Assembly (NCBI GenBank): GCA_009617715.1
Contig: VTFK01000069.1
Span: 62,001 to 126,000 of the forward strand
DNA length: 64,000 bases
Origin: Plectrocnemia conspersa
Taxonomy: Eukaryota; Arthropoda; Insecta; Trichoptera; Polycentropodidae
Direction: 5' to 3'
Each line of letters opens with the position of its first letter. Position 1 is the stretch's first letter. The position numbers and the translations under genes were made by a program. This document shows positions 1 to 12,000 of this stretch, piece by piece. The notes under the pieces are model-generated. The model was not told the origin of the DNA and made no database searches. It saw only the letters and a program-made list of their open reading frames with translations.

Positions 1-99
1 TTCAAATTAATAAAAGGAAAGTAAACAGTGATTTTTCGGGTAAATAGTGTTCCTCTTTCATATTATTTTAAAGGGTTGAAAATGGTGGCCTACAGAGCA

Positions 100-790
100 A
101 ATTCATAGAAATTTGTTTGGCGTTGAACAGGTTAAAAGCGACATTTGTAATTTCTTGACTTTTTTATTAATCGTAAATAAAATTTTAAATATATAATATT
201 CAGTCAGAAATATTCTTAAAACCATGCAAAAGCAATTTTGATTAATTTTATAATAACTAAAAATAATAAAAAGCCTTCAAGGTGAATATTAAACAACTAT
301 ACATATTCACTCATATTATTTATACTATGCAAAGAACATTTTCAGTAATTTTATAGTAACTAAAAATAAAAAAATCCTTTAGGGTGTACGTGGTAGAGCT
401 TAAAAGCATATCATAGATAGCTTGGGCTACTTTTAGAAGCGTCATTTGGATTTTTTTTATTTTTAATAAATCTAAATCAATTAGCCAAAAATATTCTTAA
501 AACTATGCAAAGGTAATTTTGCTTAATTTTATAGTAACAAAAATATTTTAAAAAATTAAGGTGAATGTAGAAGAGCTAAAGTATATTATTAAAACTCGGG
601 ATATTTTTAAAAGCGTCATATGTGATTTCCATAAATCTTTAATAAACCTGATACTAATATACATTATATTTACTCGAAAATATTTTTTTTCCTTAAGCTA
701 TTTAAAAAACACCATAAAAAAATCGTATTTTGAAACACATTTATACACACAAATGATTTTACATATGCGATTTTGCTTAATAATATTTTA
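100..790. repeat. Degenerate AT-rich tandem repeat, about 3 copies
   Basis: Similar blocks recur: an AAGCGWCATWTG motif near 127, 437 and 611, and 'aatattcttaaaac.atgcaaa' near 208 and 489, followed each time by a TTAATTTTATARTAAC stretch. Spacing is about 175-310 bp, so the array is diverged or contains indels. The copy near 409-428 carries GGGCTACTTTTAGAAG, related to the motif GGGCTACTTTTAAATGCGCC seen at many other places in the window. No coding potential is seen. Confidence 0.6.
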
Positions 791-799
791 GTTAAAAAC

Positions 800-1305
800 A
801 ATTATAGGCTTAAATCTTAGCTAAACATTATTATATATATATACAAGTTAAGCTACCTTCCCATTAATTTCAAAATAAAAAAGTCTTACAATTGCTAGTT
901 TAATTTGGATTTAATACAATTATATATACAGCATTGTAATGTAATAAAAAAAATATTTTTTATTTATTTTTAATGAAAGTTTTCAAGTCACCATTAAAAT
1001 AGTATATATCACTTGAATTTGTGTTATGGTTTAATTTTATATAATATGTATATTATATATTTTTTTAATTTGATTTTTAACATTTTTTTTATATTATATT
1101 AAATATTAAGCCTTTTAAATAATAGTTGATTTTGTGTCTATTATAGATATTGAATATTATATTTACTTTCATCTCCAGTTATAAACACTCCAACTTGAAT
1201 TTCCATGTCAAATCCAACTCAAAAAATCTCTCATTCCTTTTCAATCATTATAAGCACCACCATCCCTAGTATTATTTTTGGAACCGTCATTGTTCATCAG
1301 ATTTG
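800..1305. other. AT-rich spacer, nothing recognised
   Basis: More than 80 percent A+T by eye, with homopolymer runs and TATATA stretches. No ORF, RNA gene or element boundary was found. Confidence 0.6.
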
Positions 1306-3270
1306 CACAGCAACAATAAAATTTCCAGCAAAATAGTACGTGCGGGCGCATAGTTGAAATATGACACATAAGAGGGGCGGGCAATTAAATTGCGGCCCAT
1401 TGTCCCTGGATTATTATGATATGGAGGGTTGTTTGTTTACCTAGCTGCCTATAAAATGGGCACGAAGACTTAAGTCTAATACCATAACACAAAAGTTATG
1501 AATCCTGTCACAAATCTCATATAATAACTTCGCATGTTACATAATTGGAATAATTGTTTTCAATAAGACCCTTTTTTAAAAATCACCGAGAGGTCACTAA
1601 CACTCACAGACGTCTAAAAACGAGATGAAAGGTCCAGACACAATTTATCGAGACGTATTATTAGTCCATGTAGTGTTCCTTTTAAGTTTTGTGCGAACCA
1701 CCTGAGTTACGTTGCCAAGGACTTCTCTTGTTTATATGATTCAATGCTTTTAAATGGAGGTGGGAAGTTTGAGATACGTATTGGTTTATACGGACAAATT
1801 TATTTGTAATAATTAATTAATATTTATGAATTTCAGTATAATTATACTTTCTTTGTAAATAAATTTAAGCTAAAATATACTTAAATACATATATATTTGT
1901 TTAAATATTAATTTGCTAACATGGCACGAATCCGTCGATTCTTTACACACCTATGTTCCAATCAAAAGAAGTTGCCAAAGCAGCGTATGCACAAAAGAAA
2001 AATTATTGGGCAGGACAAGTATGCCCTTCAGGGGTCGTTTTATACCCCACAATGGATCGGAAATGCGGTAGAATTCCGTTGCTAACCCGATCGTCTTAGG
2101 GTTCTTTAAAAAATCTTAATCACACACGCCAAAACCAATCATTTTTACTTCAATCAAGTAATTTTATTATATAATACGTCGGCGACTCACTATTCAGAGG
2201 CACGTGCTGCATTCAGCTCGGACTATTTCTCCAATCAAAAGTCTTTCAATGGTCCGCTATTCATTGTGGAGCTCACGTCTGACCTTGATCCATTGGAGCT
2301 TTCAGAGTTAACCTTGATCCTGCTGACACGAATCCACCAGACTCCCCCATCTCGAGACCTGTTCGTCTTCGCCACCCTCCCGAGACTTAAAATTAGATCA
2401 CCGAGGATTTGTGGAGATGCTCATTTTCACTCAGACTAAATAGGTTTATTAACCTCGTTTTTATGGGATAAGTAGCTCTCAGTCACTCGCCACATGTTCG
2501 CAATCAGTCAAAATTGCATTTCGAGGGTAATACCATAAGGCACGAAACCTGACATCGTCGATATTGTGCACCTTAAGAAAAAGCGCATCCGCATGCACAT
2601 GGAGCGCAAACATTTGGATTCCATTTGGACTCACGCCCAATTAGTTTGGGGCGAGGCTGGATGAATTATGCAATCCTCTCAGGGGGACGTCTTCCTCTCT
2701 GGGTGCACGTACAAGTTTCAGTAGTTCCTCTCGACAAGATTTTTTGCTGTTTAGACTAATTTTATTGACGAAGACGCAGAAAAACACTTTAGCTGTATAC
2801 TACTTACCAACTTGAGTTAAATGGTTTTTACTTACGCTATGTATTTTTAATTTTTTTTTACTCTATCTAAAAAAAGTCATACAATTATGTTAAATAATAC
2901 AACTTTTTATCAGTCAAAATTACCACAAATAAAATTTGAGAGATTCTCAAATCCAGCACAGGAAATCATTCCTGTTTCGATCGATACTGTCTCACAACTT
3001 TAAAATAGCAACAACATTAACTTAATGCTATGTTGTTCTTCCATAACAATTTCGGTAATGAACGAGACTCTATAACAACATCCCGGCACCATATTGCCTA
3101 CGAGAGATAAATGTACCTTCGCGAGGATCGCGTGCCATATGGTGGCATATAAGTTTTTTCCCAAGATCCACGTAATAGTAACCCAGTTCCGTTCGCAGAG
3201 ACAAGCAAGTCTTATTTATAACTCGAAGATTGGATCCATTTGGTGGTAGCAAATTTCACCAACATCCCCT
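1306..3270. promoter_or_regulatory. GC-richer islands far upstream of ase, candidate regulatory DNA
   Basis: Three islands (about 1310-1780, 1920-2790 and 2930-3260) stand out from the AT-rich surroundings and lack convincing coding frames. The middle one contains GGCACGTGCT at 2199-2208, a close match to the E(spl)/HES-type site GGCACGTGYY. They lie 5-7 kb upstream of ase on the transcription side. An enhancer role is inference: nothing in the sequence alone separates an enhancer from an old, decayed mobile element. Confidence 0.35.
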
Positions 3271-6200
3271 CAAAAAAAATATACATATACTTCACCATAA
3301 AAAATAGTTTTAATCATGCAAGAGTACAATGTGGCTTAATTCATAATTGATGGTTAATTTTCAGTATATTTTTTATTTTCGACACATTCAAAAGATGGGA
3401 AGATACCTCTTTAGAGTCTGCAATTGTTATTTGCATGTTTATAAAATGTTTTTATCCGCCTCTCGCCGCATCCTGCATTAAGCCACTATAAAAGCTCTAG
3501 CCCAAAAGGAGTAGCGAACCATTGGTTTTTGTATATTAATATTTTTTATAATAATATGTAAATTTATGTGAAATTTAATAATGTTTTAAAAAAAATTTAA
3601 TTAGTGTTAAAAGTATAATTTATAATATTAAAAACAAGAAAAAAGTACGGCGATTAAGGCCAAGAAAATAGGTTTACGACCAACCGAATTTTGCTTGTTA
3701 TATAAAAAAAAATATTAAATTAATTTTTAACGCACATAAATATTATTTATTTTAATAATGATTTTAAGCTTTGCTAAATTTTAATCTAAATATTGTATTA
3801 TTACTACGTTCATTTAATAAATATTTTCACTGTTTTGGTTGAAATGAAAATGTTTAAAATCGGTTCAAATTATGAACAATGATAGAAATGTGTATTTACA
3901 TAAATAAAAGCTAATTTCTGAAGCTCTAGATTATATTTATAGATTTTTTAAATAGAGAAAGTCCAATTATTGGTTAAAAATATTTTCACTTTTTTTGTAT
4001 TGTAATATTTTAAAAGCGCTTTTAATCTGGTACCATATTTACCATCCCATAATTTTCATAGAAATAACATTCTAAATATGAGATGAAACACCCTAATCTA
4101 TTTGCAAAAAAATAATATATAATAAATAATTTAATAAAAAAATATAATATATAATCAAAGATATATTATTAATAAAATTCACATAAAAACATTTTTAATT
4201 GTATATTGTGTCATGGATTTTATTTTTGTTGATAATTTATATTTGTGCAAAAAAATTGTCAAATTTACGTAAAGTTGTATAATTATGTAAACAAATACGC
4301 ACTCTTCTAATCCGTGTCTGCGTTTAAAATATCCAGTTGTTTTCAAAGCAGATTGTACTTTTGAATTTTGAATAGATTCTTGATGTTGAGCTAGACTTTG
4401 GTTGACGCGAAGAGGGAAGCGTCTGCTTTATAGATCTGTTTGTTGGTGATCGGTGTTTTGAGTTCGAGTTCGTATGAACCTTCACGTGTCTAAATTAGAG
4501 AGCTATTGTCGGAAGCTAGTCTACATCTAGATAGTTGATTTATGCGCTGTGTATCTGATTTTATACACATGACCATCCTGAGGAAGGTGTAGTGCTTTAC
4601 TGCCATGCTCAATTACGCTTGTTTACGTACTGGACTTTTATGAGTGGGATAGAACTCCATATTAAAGAAGCTTTTTCCTAAATTTTTATATCATTCTTAT
4701 ATGAAAACACACAATAAATCGCAATAAAAAATATGCTTGTTTTAAAGCATTTTTTTAATAAACCTGCGTATGAAGTTGTTAAGCTTGTTGCAATAGCTCG
4801 TCTGAACAGATTTAAAACTGCTATTAAATTATTTAAACCTTTCATTAAATTATTTAAATATGTTATATGATATTAACACTTGAATGACTATTTTGATGCT
4901 TAGTCTATTCCGTCTATTGTCGCGTACGGTCCGCACTAGCCGGCATAAAACATGATTAATGAATTTATGGTGCTCTTATTATTTGTTACTGTTTAATACA
5001 TGTAATATTAGATTATATGCGTATTAATAATGCGGAAATAATAAAAATTGGAAACAACGTCGTTCTATATAATGTATAATTCGGATTACGGTACATGTTC
5101 GGTTTAGATGTGTCCAGATTCCGAAGGTTATTTATGGTTTTTTTGATATTCCAAACTGTCAAAATAAGCAGTGTCATAACGCTAACTTAAACAAGCTGAG
5201 TATCTATAAAGATCTAAGAGACACAAATATATCATTTGATATTATAAGACCCTTTAAGCATGGATTGACGACTTGTTTCTTCGCAGCGATACTTTAATAA
5301 ATTATTATTGATTATTTTATTAAATATTTTTAATTATAAATGTTCTTCAACATCCCTTCAAATCTACCTTCAGTGTTATTTTTACCTTCCTTATAATTAC
5401 CATATAGTAACCTCAAAGTCACTTCTGCGGTTTAACGTTTCTTAAAAATAAAAATAATTTATTTCTAATATATAAAATGTTTACGATCCGTGTTTTAATA
5501 GTGCCAGCACTTCAGTGGTTACATGTCATGAGAATAAAAATATAAAGAAATTTCGTTTACAGCTGTCGCTTTGGCACATGCCTATATCCATCCCTTACCG
5601 TGAGCAGCGCTGCCCGGTACACTTTGTTCGGCATATTGAATCTTTTATTTCATTCGCGCCCGCGGTTCAATTCGAAAATGTACTAAGTACCATGTGGCAA
5701 TGTTAGCAGTTAATCCATTGGCGGGGAGTGAAAAAATATATGTATATAAAATTAATAAATAAATAAATGTTTTTGCTCAATTATAATAATGATATAATTG
5801 ATCAAAATTATATGAGCCATCTTAAAATATATATTGATGAAGAACAGTATTACGAAATGTTTATAACCAACGACAGGTGACGATACAAGGTCGTTAAAAA
5901 TTAATCTGAAAGTACAATGAAGAGATCTTGCTTACGATTTTTTTTTAATTTATAACAGTTTTAAAATAAATTGTGTGAAATTTTCGTTAAGGGCAAATTT
6001 TTGTTTGCGCAATTCACTTAACCGCTGTTTTCTTCTTAATTAGGAGTTTCATGTTTTCAATAGTAGTTTTTTGAATACCTAGGTATGTACGATTTTAATT
6101 CGTTAACTTGGGAATCATTAATACTTCTGCTATGTTCCAGGCATTGCACATGTTTTAATCTAAACACTGAATTTATTAAATATGTTAGTTTAACTATTGT

Positions 6201-6700
6201 TTTTTTTTTGAAGTTTTTTCATGATTTCACCATTTAATAAATTTAATTAGGTGCTTTATTTAAATCAATAATAATTAATAATTCAATACCTACTTCTTTT
6301 GGTGTTACATATTTTATTTATTTATTTTCTTGGTTTTCTATTCAGCTTCCTATGTAATTGTCCTGTATTTCAATTTTATTGGATTTTAAGTGTTTTTTTG
6401 AAAATGGTTAGCAAAAGCATTGGTTTTTTATTGTTTCGTTCATCGTTTTTGACTGGAAGAATATGAGTTATAAGTATTCATAACCTTTTCGTTGCTTTTC
6501 ATAAATAATATTATGGATATTTATCTGCTATTAAATTATTCAAGAATTATTTATTACATCTTCCTTTAGTTTCTGAATTTTTCGTTTTAGTTGTTGTGCT
6601 TTATTATTTATAATATTTTAATACTTATATTCTTTGGTTTAATACTTATCTTTTAATTGCCCTTATTTTTGCTGCGCGAATTAATTATTTTGGAATTAAG
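3271..6700. other. AT-rich intergenic DNA
   Basis: Mostly AT-rich with two small GC-richer patches (about 4380-4640 and 5490-5730). The open frame in the second patch (63 codons) has no recognisable motif. No gene, RNA or element end is supported. Confidence 0.55.
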
Positions 6701-6779
6701 GGCTAAAAAATTTTTTTTAAACTCTTATTATATATAAAAAAGTAATTTTGATAAAAAAAAATTTGTAAATTTCAAAATT

Positions 6780-7135
6780 TCTGTCGGTTGATATATTGAC
6801 CATTGACCACTAAAGGTCATATTTTAAGAATATATTTAATTTATAATTAATAATCAAATAGTTGCACAAAAATATAATTTATTGTTTAAAATATATTAGA
6901 TATACACATATAAAGAAATAATAATAAAAAATAATTCTATGAGATTGTTGTAATGTTTTAGTTTGATTTTTTATTTTATCGTATTTTGGCCGATAGCGAC
7001 AAGTTCAATTCATATTGTCGATATATCAACCAAAGAGCTTCCTCGACGACGTATTTTGATGTTAAGAATGATTTTATTATGGATACGTATTGCATTATAG
7101 ACCGTAATGTCGTCGGTCGATATATCGACCGATTT
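6780..7135. repeat. Three copies of a GGTYGATATATYGACC palindrome
   Basis: A perfect 20-bp palindrome, TCGGTCGATATATCGACCGA, lies at 7113-7132. Diverged copies lie at about 6785-6800 (GGTTGATATATTGACC) and about 7016-7031 (GTCGATATATCAACC). Short CTAAAGG stretches follow the first and third copies, so these look like repeated units rather than chance. Their function is unknown. Confidence 0.5.
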
Positions 7136-7930
7136 CGGCCTAAAGGGCTATTGTGTAGTTATTGCTTACTGTGTTATAGTTCTTTAATAGTATTTCAAGC
7201 TGATTTTTGTATGTTCTTAAAGTAATATTCTGTTTCTTCCTTGAGTGTTGTTTTATTTTTAATTGTACATTTAACTTAATTTTATTTTTTAATTCTACTC
7301 GAAAGCTTTCCCAATATTTTAGTAAAAGTTGCTTTAGTTTCTCTTTTAATTATTTTAAGGTCAAAATCACTGCTCTAAAAAATATTTTATCATTATTTTA
7401 AACTAATTATGTTTCGAACTACCCATTTTTAAATTTATGATTTAAAATAATGCTTTTTAAAAATACTACTACTAAAGTATATTTAATATAATAAATTGTA
7501 ATAAATTTTTAAAAACTATCCTTTGTAATTATATTTACAAAATAATTCATCCAAAGCTTCCCCAAATGATATTATTTTAAAACTAGAACATTTCACAATT
7601 ATTCATTGCAAAATATAGTTTTAAAAGTATTTTTTAACGCGCCGCAATTGGTTTTACCCGTCAATTTAATGCACTGGGAACGTGCGACGCACCTTTTAAT
7701 CATAATATTTTTATATCACCTAATGAATAAAATATATTTATATATTATTTAATTTTATAATATAGGTGGTAATAAACAGTTTCATATTTTAATTTTACTG
7801 CCAAAATGAGATTACCTTATAATTTATATTTAATATAATATATTTCTAATTTGCATATTATTTGTATTGAATATTTTATTTTTTTTTTAAATATTTTCAT
7901 GGACGTTTTAAAATATTTTTTTATTTATAT
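7136..7930. other. AT-rich DNA upstream of the ase promoter
   Basis: Very AT-rich with several short spurious frames. Nothing is recognised apart from the sharp change to GC-richer promoter and gene sequence near 7940. Confidence 0.55.
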
Positions 7931-8088
7931 TTTAATCAAAATTTCTTAGTATCCGTTGCAGTGTCCTGATCCGGTAAAAATCCACCCCACATGTACACAC
8001 ACTCGTTCGTCAAATCGCATGAGTTTTCATTCGCGTATAGAAAAAAATTACCCCAATACATACATGTATGTGCCCCTCGCCCCGCAAC

Positions 8089-8094
8089 CAGGTG
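8089..8094 (+). promoter_or_regulatory. E-box CAGGTG upstream of ase
   Basis: CAGGTG is a proneural bHLH/Daughterless-type E-box about 150 bp upstream of the proposed start site. Autoregulation of achaete-scute genes through E-boxes is known in Drosophila. Its use here is inference. Confidence 0.4.
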
Positions 8095-8146
8095 GTGTAG
8101 CCCTTCACAGGGTACCACCTCCCTTTGAGTCATTCCCTTTGAAGCC

Positions 8147-8160
8147 TTGGCACGCGCCAA
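8147..8160. promoter_or_regulatory. Hairy/HES class C site in the ase promoter
   Basis: TTGGCACGCGCCAA is palindromic apart from the central ACGC. It contains GGCACGCGCC, the class C site bound by Hairy-type repressors; Drosophila achaete carries a GGCACGCG-type Hairy site in its proximal promoter. It lies about 90 bp upstream of the proposed initiator, a suitable place for direct repression. Binding has not been shown for this sequence. Confidence 0.5.
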
Positions 8161-8238
8161 GTCAATCCGCCTCTTTCGGTTCCGCTCCGCCACTCGCTCT
8201 TATCACTCTGCTTCCGGTCGCCGAAGGAAGTGCCACTA

Positions 8239-8244
8239 TCAGTC
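8239..8244 (+). promoter_or_regulatory. Initiator-like start site of ase (TATA-less)
   Basis: TCAGTC matches the arthropod initiator TCAKTY, with A+1 at 8241. No TATA box lies about 30 bp upstream. Positions +28 to +32 read GCACG, matching four of five positions of the downstream promoter element. The 5' leader would be about 77 nt. Confidence 0.4.
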
Positions 8245-8317
8245 GCGAAACCGCCATATCACCAACCGCACGTATAGTGAACCCAAAACAAACAACAAAG
8301 TGATGTGCGCCTGAAGA

Positions 8318-9511
8318 ATGGCTACCCTAAGTGTATTCAGGAATCAATCTCCGCACAAACTCCACATACTCCAAGAATCCATCAACAATGCCGACAACAC
8401 ATCTTCGAAGCCCAAGAGAGAGATTGTTATACTCAGGAAGAAGCCCAAGATAATCAACACTCAACAAGCAGTATCAGTGACGAGTCTCATCAACCAAAAC
8501 TTATTGTTAGAAGCACCTAAGAAGAAGACTAAACAAAAAGAGGCAATCGGAAAAGTACACAATCCACCACCAGTAGCAGTCGCGAGAAGAAACGCTAGAG
8601 AAAGAAACAGAGTCAAACAAGTAAACAACGGATTCGCAACTTTAAGGCAACACATACCGAACGAAATAGCTGAAATATTCGAAAATTCAAACAACAATAG
8701 AGCTGCTAATAAAAAGTTGAGCAAAGTTGAAACTTTAAGAATGGCCGTTGAATATATACGAAGCTTAGAAAATATATTATCAATAGATGAAAACAGAGAT
8801 TCTAACCTATCATTATCATCATATCCATCGCCGGCTTCTTCAGAATCGCTCCAAAATGGCTCGTCTTTCGAACAAGGCTATTACTCACTTCAATCGCCAT
8901 TAGAAGATGAAGACTCTAATCCAGCAACGCCTCTACCGTCTGTCACGCCTCATCGTTTCACACGAATACCAGGAACAAATACCTTCCATCTAATTCAAGG
9001 GATGAGTTATGAAGATGAAGAAAACGTACATCCATTGACACCTAATTCTGATATGCTACCCCAAGAAGACATGATCATTCAGTCTAATGTAGAATACATT
9101 CAAACCATACCGCAAGAGTTCACAGTGATCCACCCGAATATGTTATCGCCGAACTTTTACAGTGAAAACTCTCTATCGCCTAATCAAAACCAAGAACTTT
9201 TAGATATCAAATATGCGCAATCGATTAACATGATTCCTTCGCATCATCAGATCGTCTATCAGCCGCAATTAGTGTTGAATCATCAGCAAATGATGATTCA
9301 GGCAAACATGCCAAAGATTGAAAAGTGCTCGCCGTTGAAGCTGGACGATCAGGTCATTCATAGTAAAATTGTATATAGTGTCGATGGTGATTTGAAGCAG
9401 GAGCCTAGTGAATTGGACGGTAGTTTCCATCAAGAAGTTGAGCAGGATGATGATATGGACGATGTCATTACGTGGTGGGAAAATGAAGGCCAACATGAGG
9501 ATGAGTCATAG
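8318..9511 (+). CDS. ase: Asense, bHLH neural-precursor transcription factor
   Basis: An intact single-exon gene of 397 residues. The basic region (about 88-101, [15 protein letters not shown]) is characteristic of Achaete-Scute proteins; helix 1, a loop and helix 2 (about 133-152, [19 protein letters not shown]) follow. ase is favoured over ac/sc/l'sc for four reasons: helix 2 has [14 protein letters not shown] rather than the KISKVDTLRIAVEY of Scute; [10 protein letters not shown] at 216-225 matches a RIPGTNT stretch in Drosophila Asense; the start MATLS resembles MAALS; and the C-terminal acidic motif DDVITWWE (381-388) corresponds to the family's IDWWE. Asense acts in nuclei of neuroblasts and sensory precursors, pairing with Daughterless on E-boxes. 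The start at 8318 follows a GAAGA context and fits the family N terminus. The C-terminal half is rich in P, Q, S and acidic residues. Confidence 0.92.
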   Translation: MATLSVFRNQSPHKLHILQESINNADNTSSKPKREIVILRKKPKIINTQQAVSVTSLINQNLLLEAPKKKTKQKEAIGKVHNPPPVAVARRNARERNRVKQVNNGFATLRQHIPNEIAEIFENSNNNRAANKKLSKVETLRMAVEYIRSLENILSIDENRDSNLSLSSYPSPASSESLQNGSSFEQGYYSLQSPLEDEDSNPATPLPSVTPHRFTRIPGTNTFHLIQGMSYEDEENVHPLTPNSDMLPQEDMIIQSNVEYIQTIPQEFTVIHPNMLSPNFYSENSLSPNQNQELLDIKYAQSINMIPSHHQIVYQPQLVLNHQQMMIQANMPKIEKCSPLKLDDQVIHSKIVYSVDGDLKQEPSELDGSFHQEVEQDDDMDDVITWWENEGQHEDES

Positions 9512-9785
9512 CATCAGATTTATTGACAGTTGGTGAGTGTATTTTTTTCTTATTTTTGTAATATATGATTCTTAAAAACAAATATTCCAAATCGTTCTTT
9601 TTAGAATATAAATTTAAAATGGGCATTCGTACTTTATTCGTACGTACGTTTTGCAAAAAAATGAAAGGGTCATATTTTCTTATCCCCAACTACACGCACC
9701 CGAATAGCACGTCCCAAATTTACCGTGTTATTAGGGGGTCTACTATATATATATATATATGTTAGATGACTATAGATATATGCAT

Positions 9786-9791
9786 AATAAA
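9786..9791 (+). terminator. First possible poly(A) signal after ase
   Basis: AATAAA lies about 275 nt after the ase stop; a second lies at 10131-10136. If the K box and Bearded box further down belong to the transcript, a later signal would be used at least some of the time (for example near 11249). Confidence 0.35.
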
Positions 9792-9950
9792 TGTTTAATC
9801 TAGTTTTATAATGTAATATACTTTGAAACCTATAAAAAATTGACACTGATAATATTTTTATTATATAATCAATATGGTTATAAGAATTTTTTTTATCTAA
9901 AAGTAGATTTTATTGACATTTTTTATAAATAGAGAATTATTCACAGTGAT

Positions 9951-9956
9951 TGTGAT
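9951..9956 (+). promoter_or_regulatory. K box (TGTGAT) in the ase 3' region
   Basis: TGTGAT followed by A, in sense orientation about 440 nt after the stop. K boxes are microRNA seed targets in 3'UTRs of Notch-pathway and proneural genes in Drosophila. A single six-base match in AT-rich DNA is weak alone. Confidence 0.35.
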
Positions 9957-10481
9957 ATTAAAATTATCTTTAAATATCAAATAGTAGGATTTTTTTTCAT
10001 TAATTGTTAATTTGTTGAATCTTATACATTCACTATCTTTGCCTATCTTTGTATGTTTTAGAATTACATATTAGCACTGTATCATCCTGCATGTTTATAA
10101 AGGGTTAAATCATTTTTGTGTATATGAAATAATAAATATAAAACATATTTAGGCAGATAAAATTGCACTCGAGATTTTATATAGATTGATATATTTTTTT
10201 TAATACGTAATAATTGTTTCAAATAACCTTAAATTTTTTTTATTTTGCTAAAATTTTTTGTCGAAAAAAATATTATTAAATATGATCCACATAACATATT
10301 TAAGTTATTCATAAATCCCAATTAAATTGATTGTTTATTATAACATATAAGTTATAGAATATCATTATTAATTTTAATAGGCATAATATTTTATAAAACA
10401 ATATTTATTTAGGAATTAAATTAAAAGTACAGAAAATCTCATTACAAGAAGATATTAATTAACATAAATGTAGTTTCAAGT

Positions 10482-10488
10482 AGCTTTA
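10482..10488 (+). promoter_or_regulatory. Bearded box (AGCTTTA) in the ase 3' region
   Basis: An exact sense-strand AGCTTTA about 970 nt after the stop. Brd boxes are negative 3'UTR elements shared by proneural and Brd/E(spl) genes in Drosophila. It is meaningful only if the ase transcript reaches this far. Confidence 0.35.
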
Positions 10489-10739
10489 AAGTTAATCTGT
10501 GTCTTTTTAATTTATAACAAAGATGATGATGATAATATACATTTTTTTGATTTTAACTAGAAAACTATTAAATTGTAGTCAAAATATTATTTAAATATTC
10601 TAAATATGGTTTAATGTAAATATATTCATACCTAAAATAATTATTTTACATATACAAGTCAAATTTCAAAACACATTTTGCTGTAAATAATATAATTGAT
10701 TCTTAAAAAAGTGCAGTTAATGTATTTTTTATTTGCTGG

Positions 10740-11320
10740 TTCTAAAGTGATTGTGTCCATTCAAAATATAAACAAAACTTATTATAGTATTTCCAGTGAA
10801 GTTACATTTTTACTTGTGGTTTAGTAAAATTATATCTGAATACATTTTCCTAGATAGATATTTTTACTAGTGAAAATATAATTTAAATGGTAGGCGCTAG
10901 TGAAATAATATGATGTCGTTGAAACTCAATTTAACAGTTACGAAACATTATTTTGCTGTTCATAGCCAAACTTAACCTAGCTCAATTCGTCACAATGAAA
11001 ATTTTAAAACTAACTATAGTTTTGGATCTTTAAATATATCAAGTTGTGTTTGATTAATTCGTATAGCTAAGGTTTGGATTTGAATAGCAATCGTTTCGCA
11101 ACTAGCAAATTGTGTTTTAACAGTTTAGAGCACCATATAATTTCACTAGCGTCTTTCAGTTAAATTATATTTTTAAAACATATATGAGACATCATATTTT
11201 AATGCCTAAATGTTCAGAATGTATGTGTACCAGATCATTTGTGCAGTGAATAAATACAGTTTCACTGATATTAAAAATAAATTGTTTGATGCTATTATTG
11301 AAATAATATTTATTTTAGTA
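10740..11320. repeat. Palindromic AT-rich repeat element, copy 1
   Basis: AGTGAAA/TTTCACT motifs recur near both edges (about 10795, 10871, 10898, 11141 and 11261). The interior has arms CCAAACTTAACCTAGC (about 10967) and GCTAAGGTTTGG (about 11067) around a TAACTATAGTT centre. The same anatomy recurs at 15.1-16.2 kb. It is probably a non-autonomous mobile element; exact ends and target duplications could not be defined. Confidence 0.5.
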
Positions 11321-11459
11321 AAAATATAACGTTGCTGAAAAATACATCTTACAGATCAATATATAAACAATTATTGCTACATGTATATGTTATTATTGTT
11401 ACACATGTTATTTAATAATTTAATATTGTCAATAAATTTGCAAATGTTTTATATTTTTT

Positions 11460-12000
11460 GCTCTTATTTTATAGTTACGTGACGGTTTTTTAAAGTGTAT
11501 TTCTCTGTCGCACCACATTGTATCATAAATCTTTCTCTGCGCACACGTAACTGTACAGTCGTATTATGAAGACTGTGGTGTGAATTTATGAAGTCTCGAT
11601 ACCAAACGTGTACCAATATCTTTCCCCTTGATCTGATAAGCCGGTGAAAAAAATTACAGGCCGGCTCCAATTTAACTCAAAAATTTCGCATTCGAAGCCC
11701 TTTTGTTCGACTGGTTTCCTCGCCGGACTGTGCAGTAGCTCAAAAAACCAGTGCATATCTTTCGGAAGATCGCGGTCCGACTTCTCGTCGATCTTTGCCC
11801 AGATACAAATGTGACATATTCGTCGGTTTTTAGCTCAATTATGCCTTTGGAAATTGCTGCTATTTGCGCAAGATCAGCCGCTTCTTTTGACGGCTATCAC
11901 CGCTCGGATTCTGCGGAGAAGATAGCTTTAGTATTGGGCCGCCTCTCGTGCGATGGAAGCAATATCCTTTAAGAAAATCACTTCTCAACAATAATTATAT
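11460..12000. promoter_or_regulatory. GC-richer island downstream of ase
   Basis: Base composition rises sharply here. Overlapping frames exist on both strands but none shows a family motif or convincing splice structure. It is best kept as a candidate enhancer or old unique sequence. Confidence 0.3.

Noticed and set aside
7936..8303. Open frames of 85 and 115 codons on both strands just before ase
   Set aside because: They overlap each other in the GC-richer promoter region, lack motifs, and contain the proposed start site and Hairy-type site.
8461..8724. 87-codon minus-strand frame inside ase
   Set aside because: Shadow of the real + strand coding sequence.
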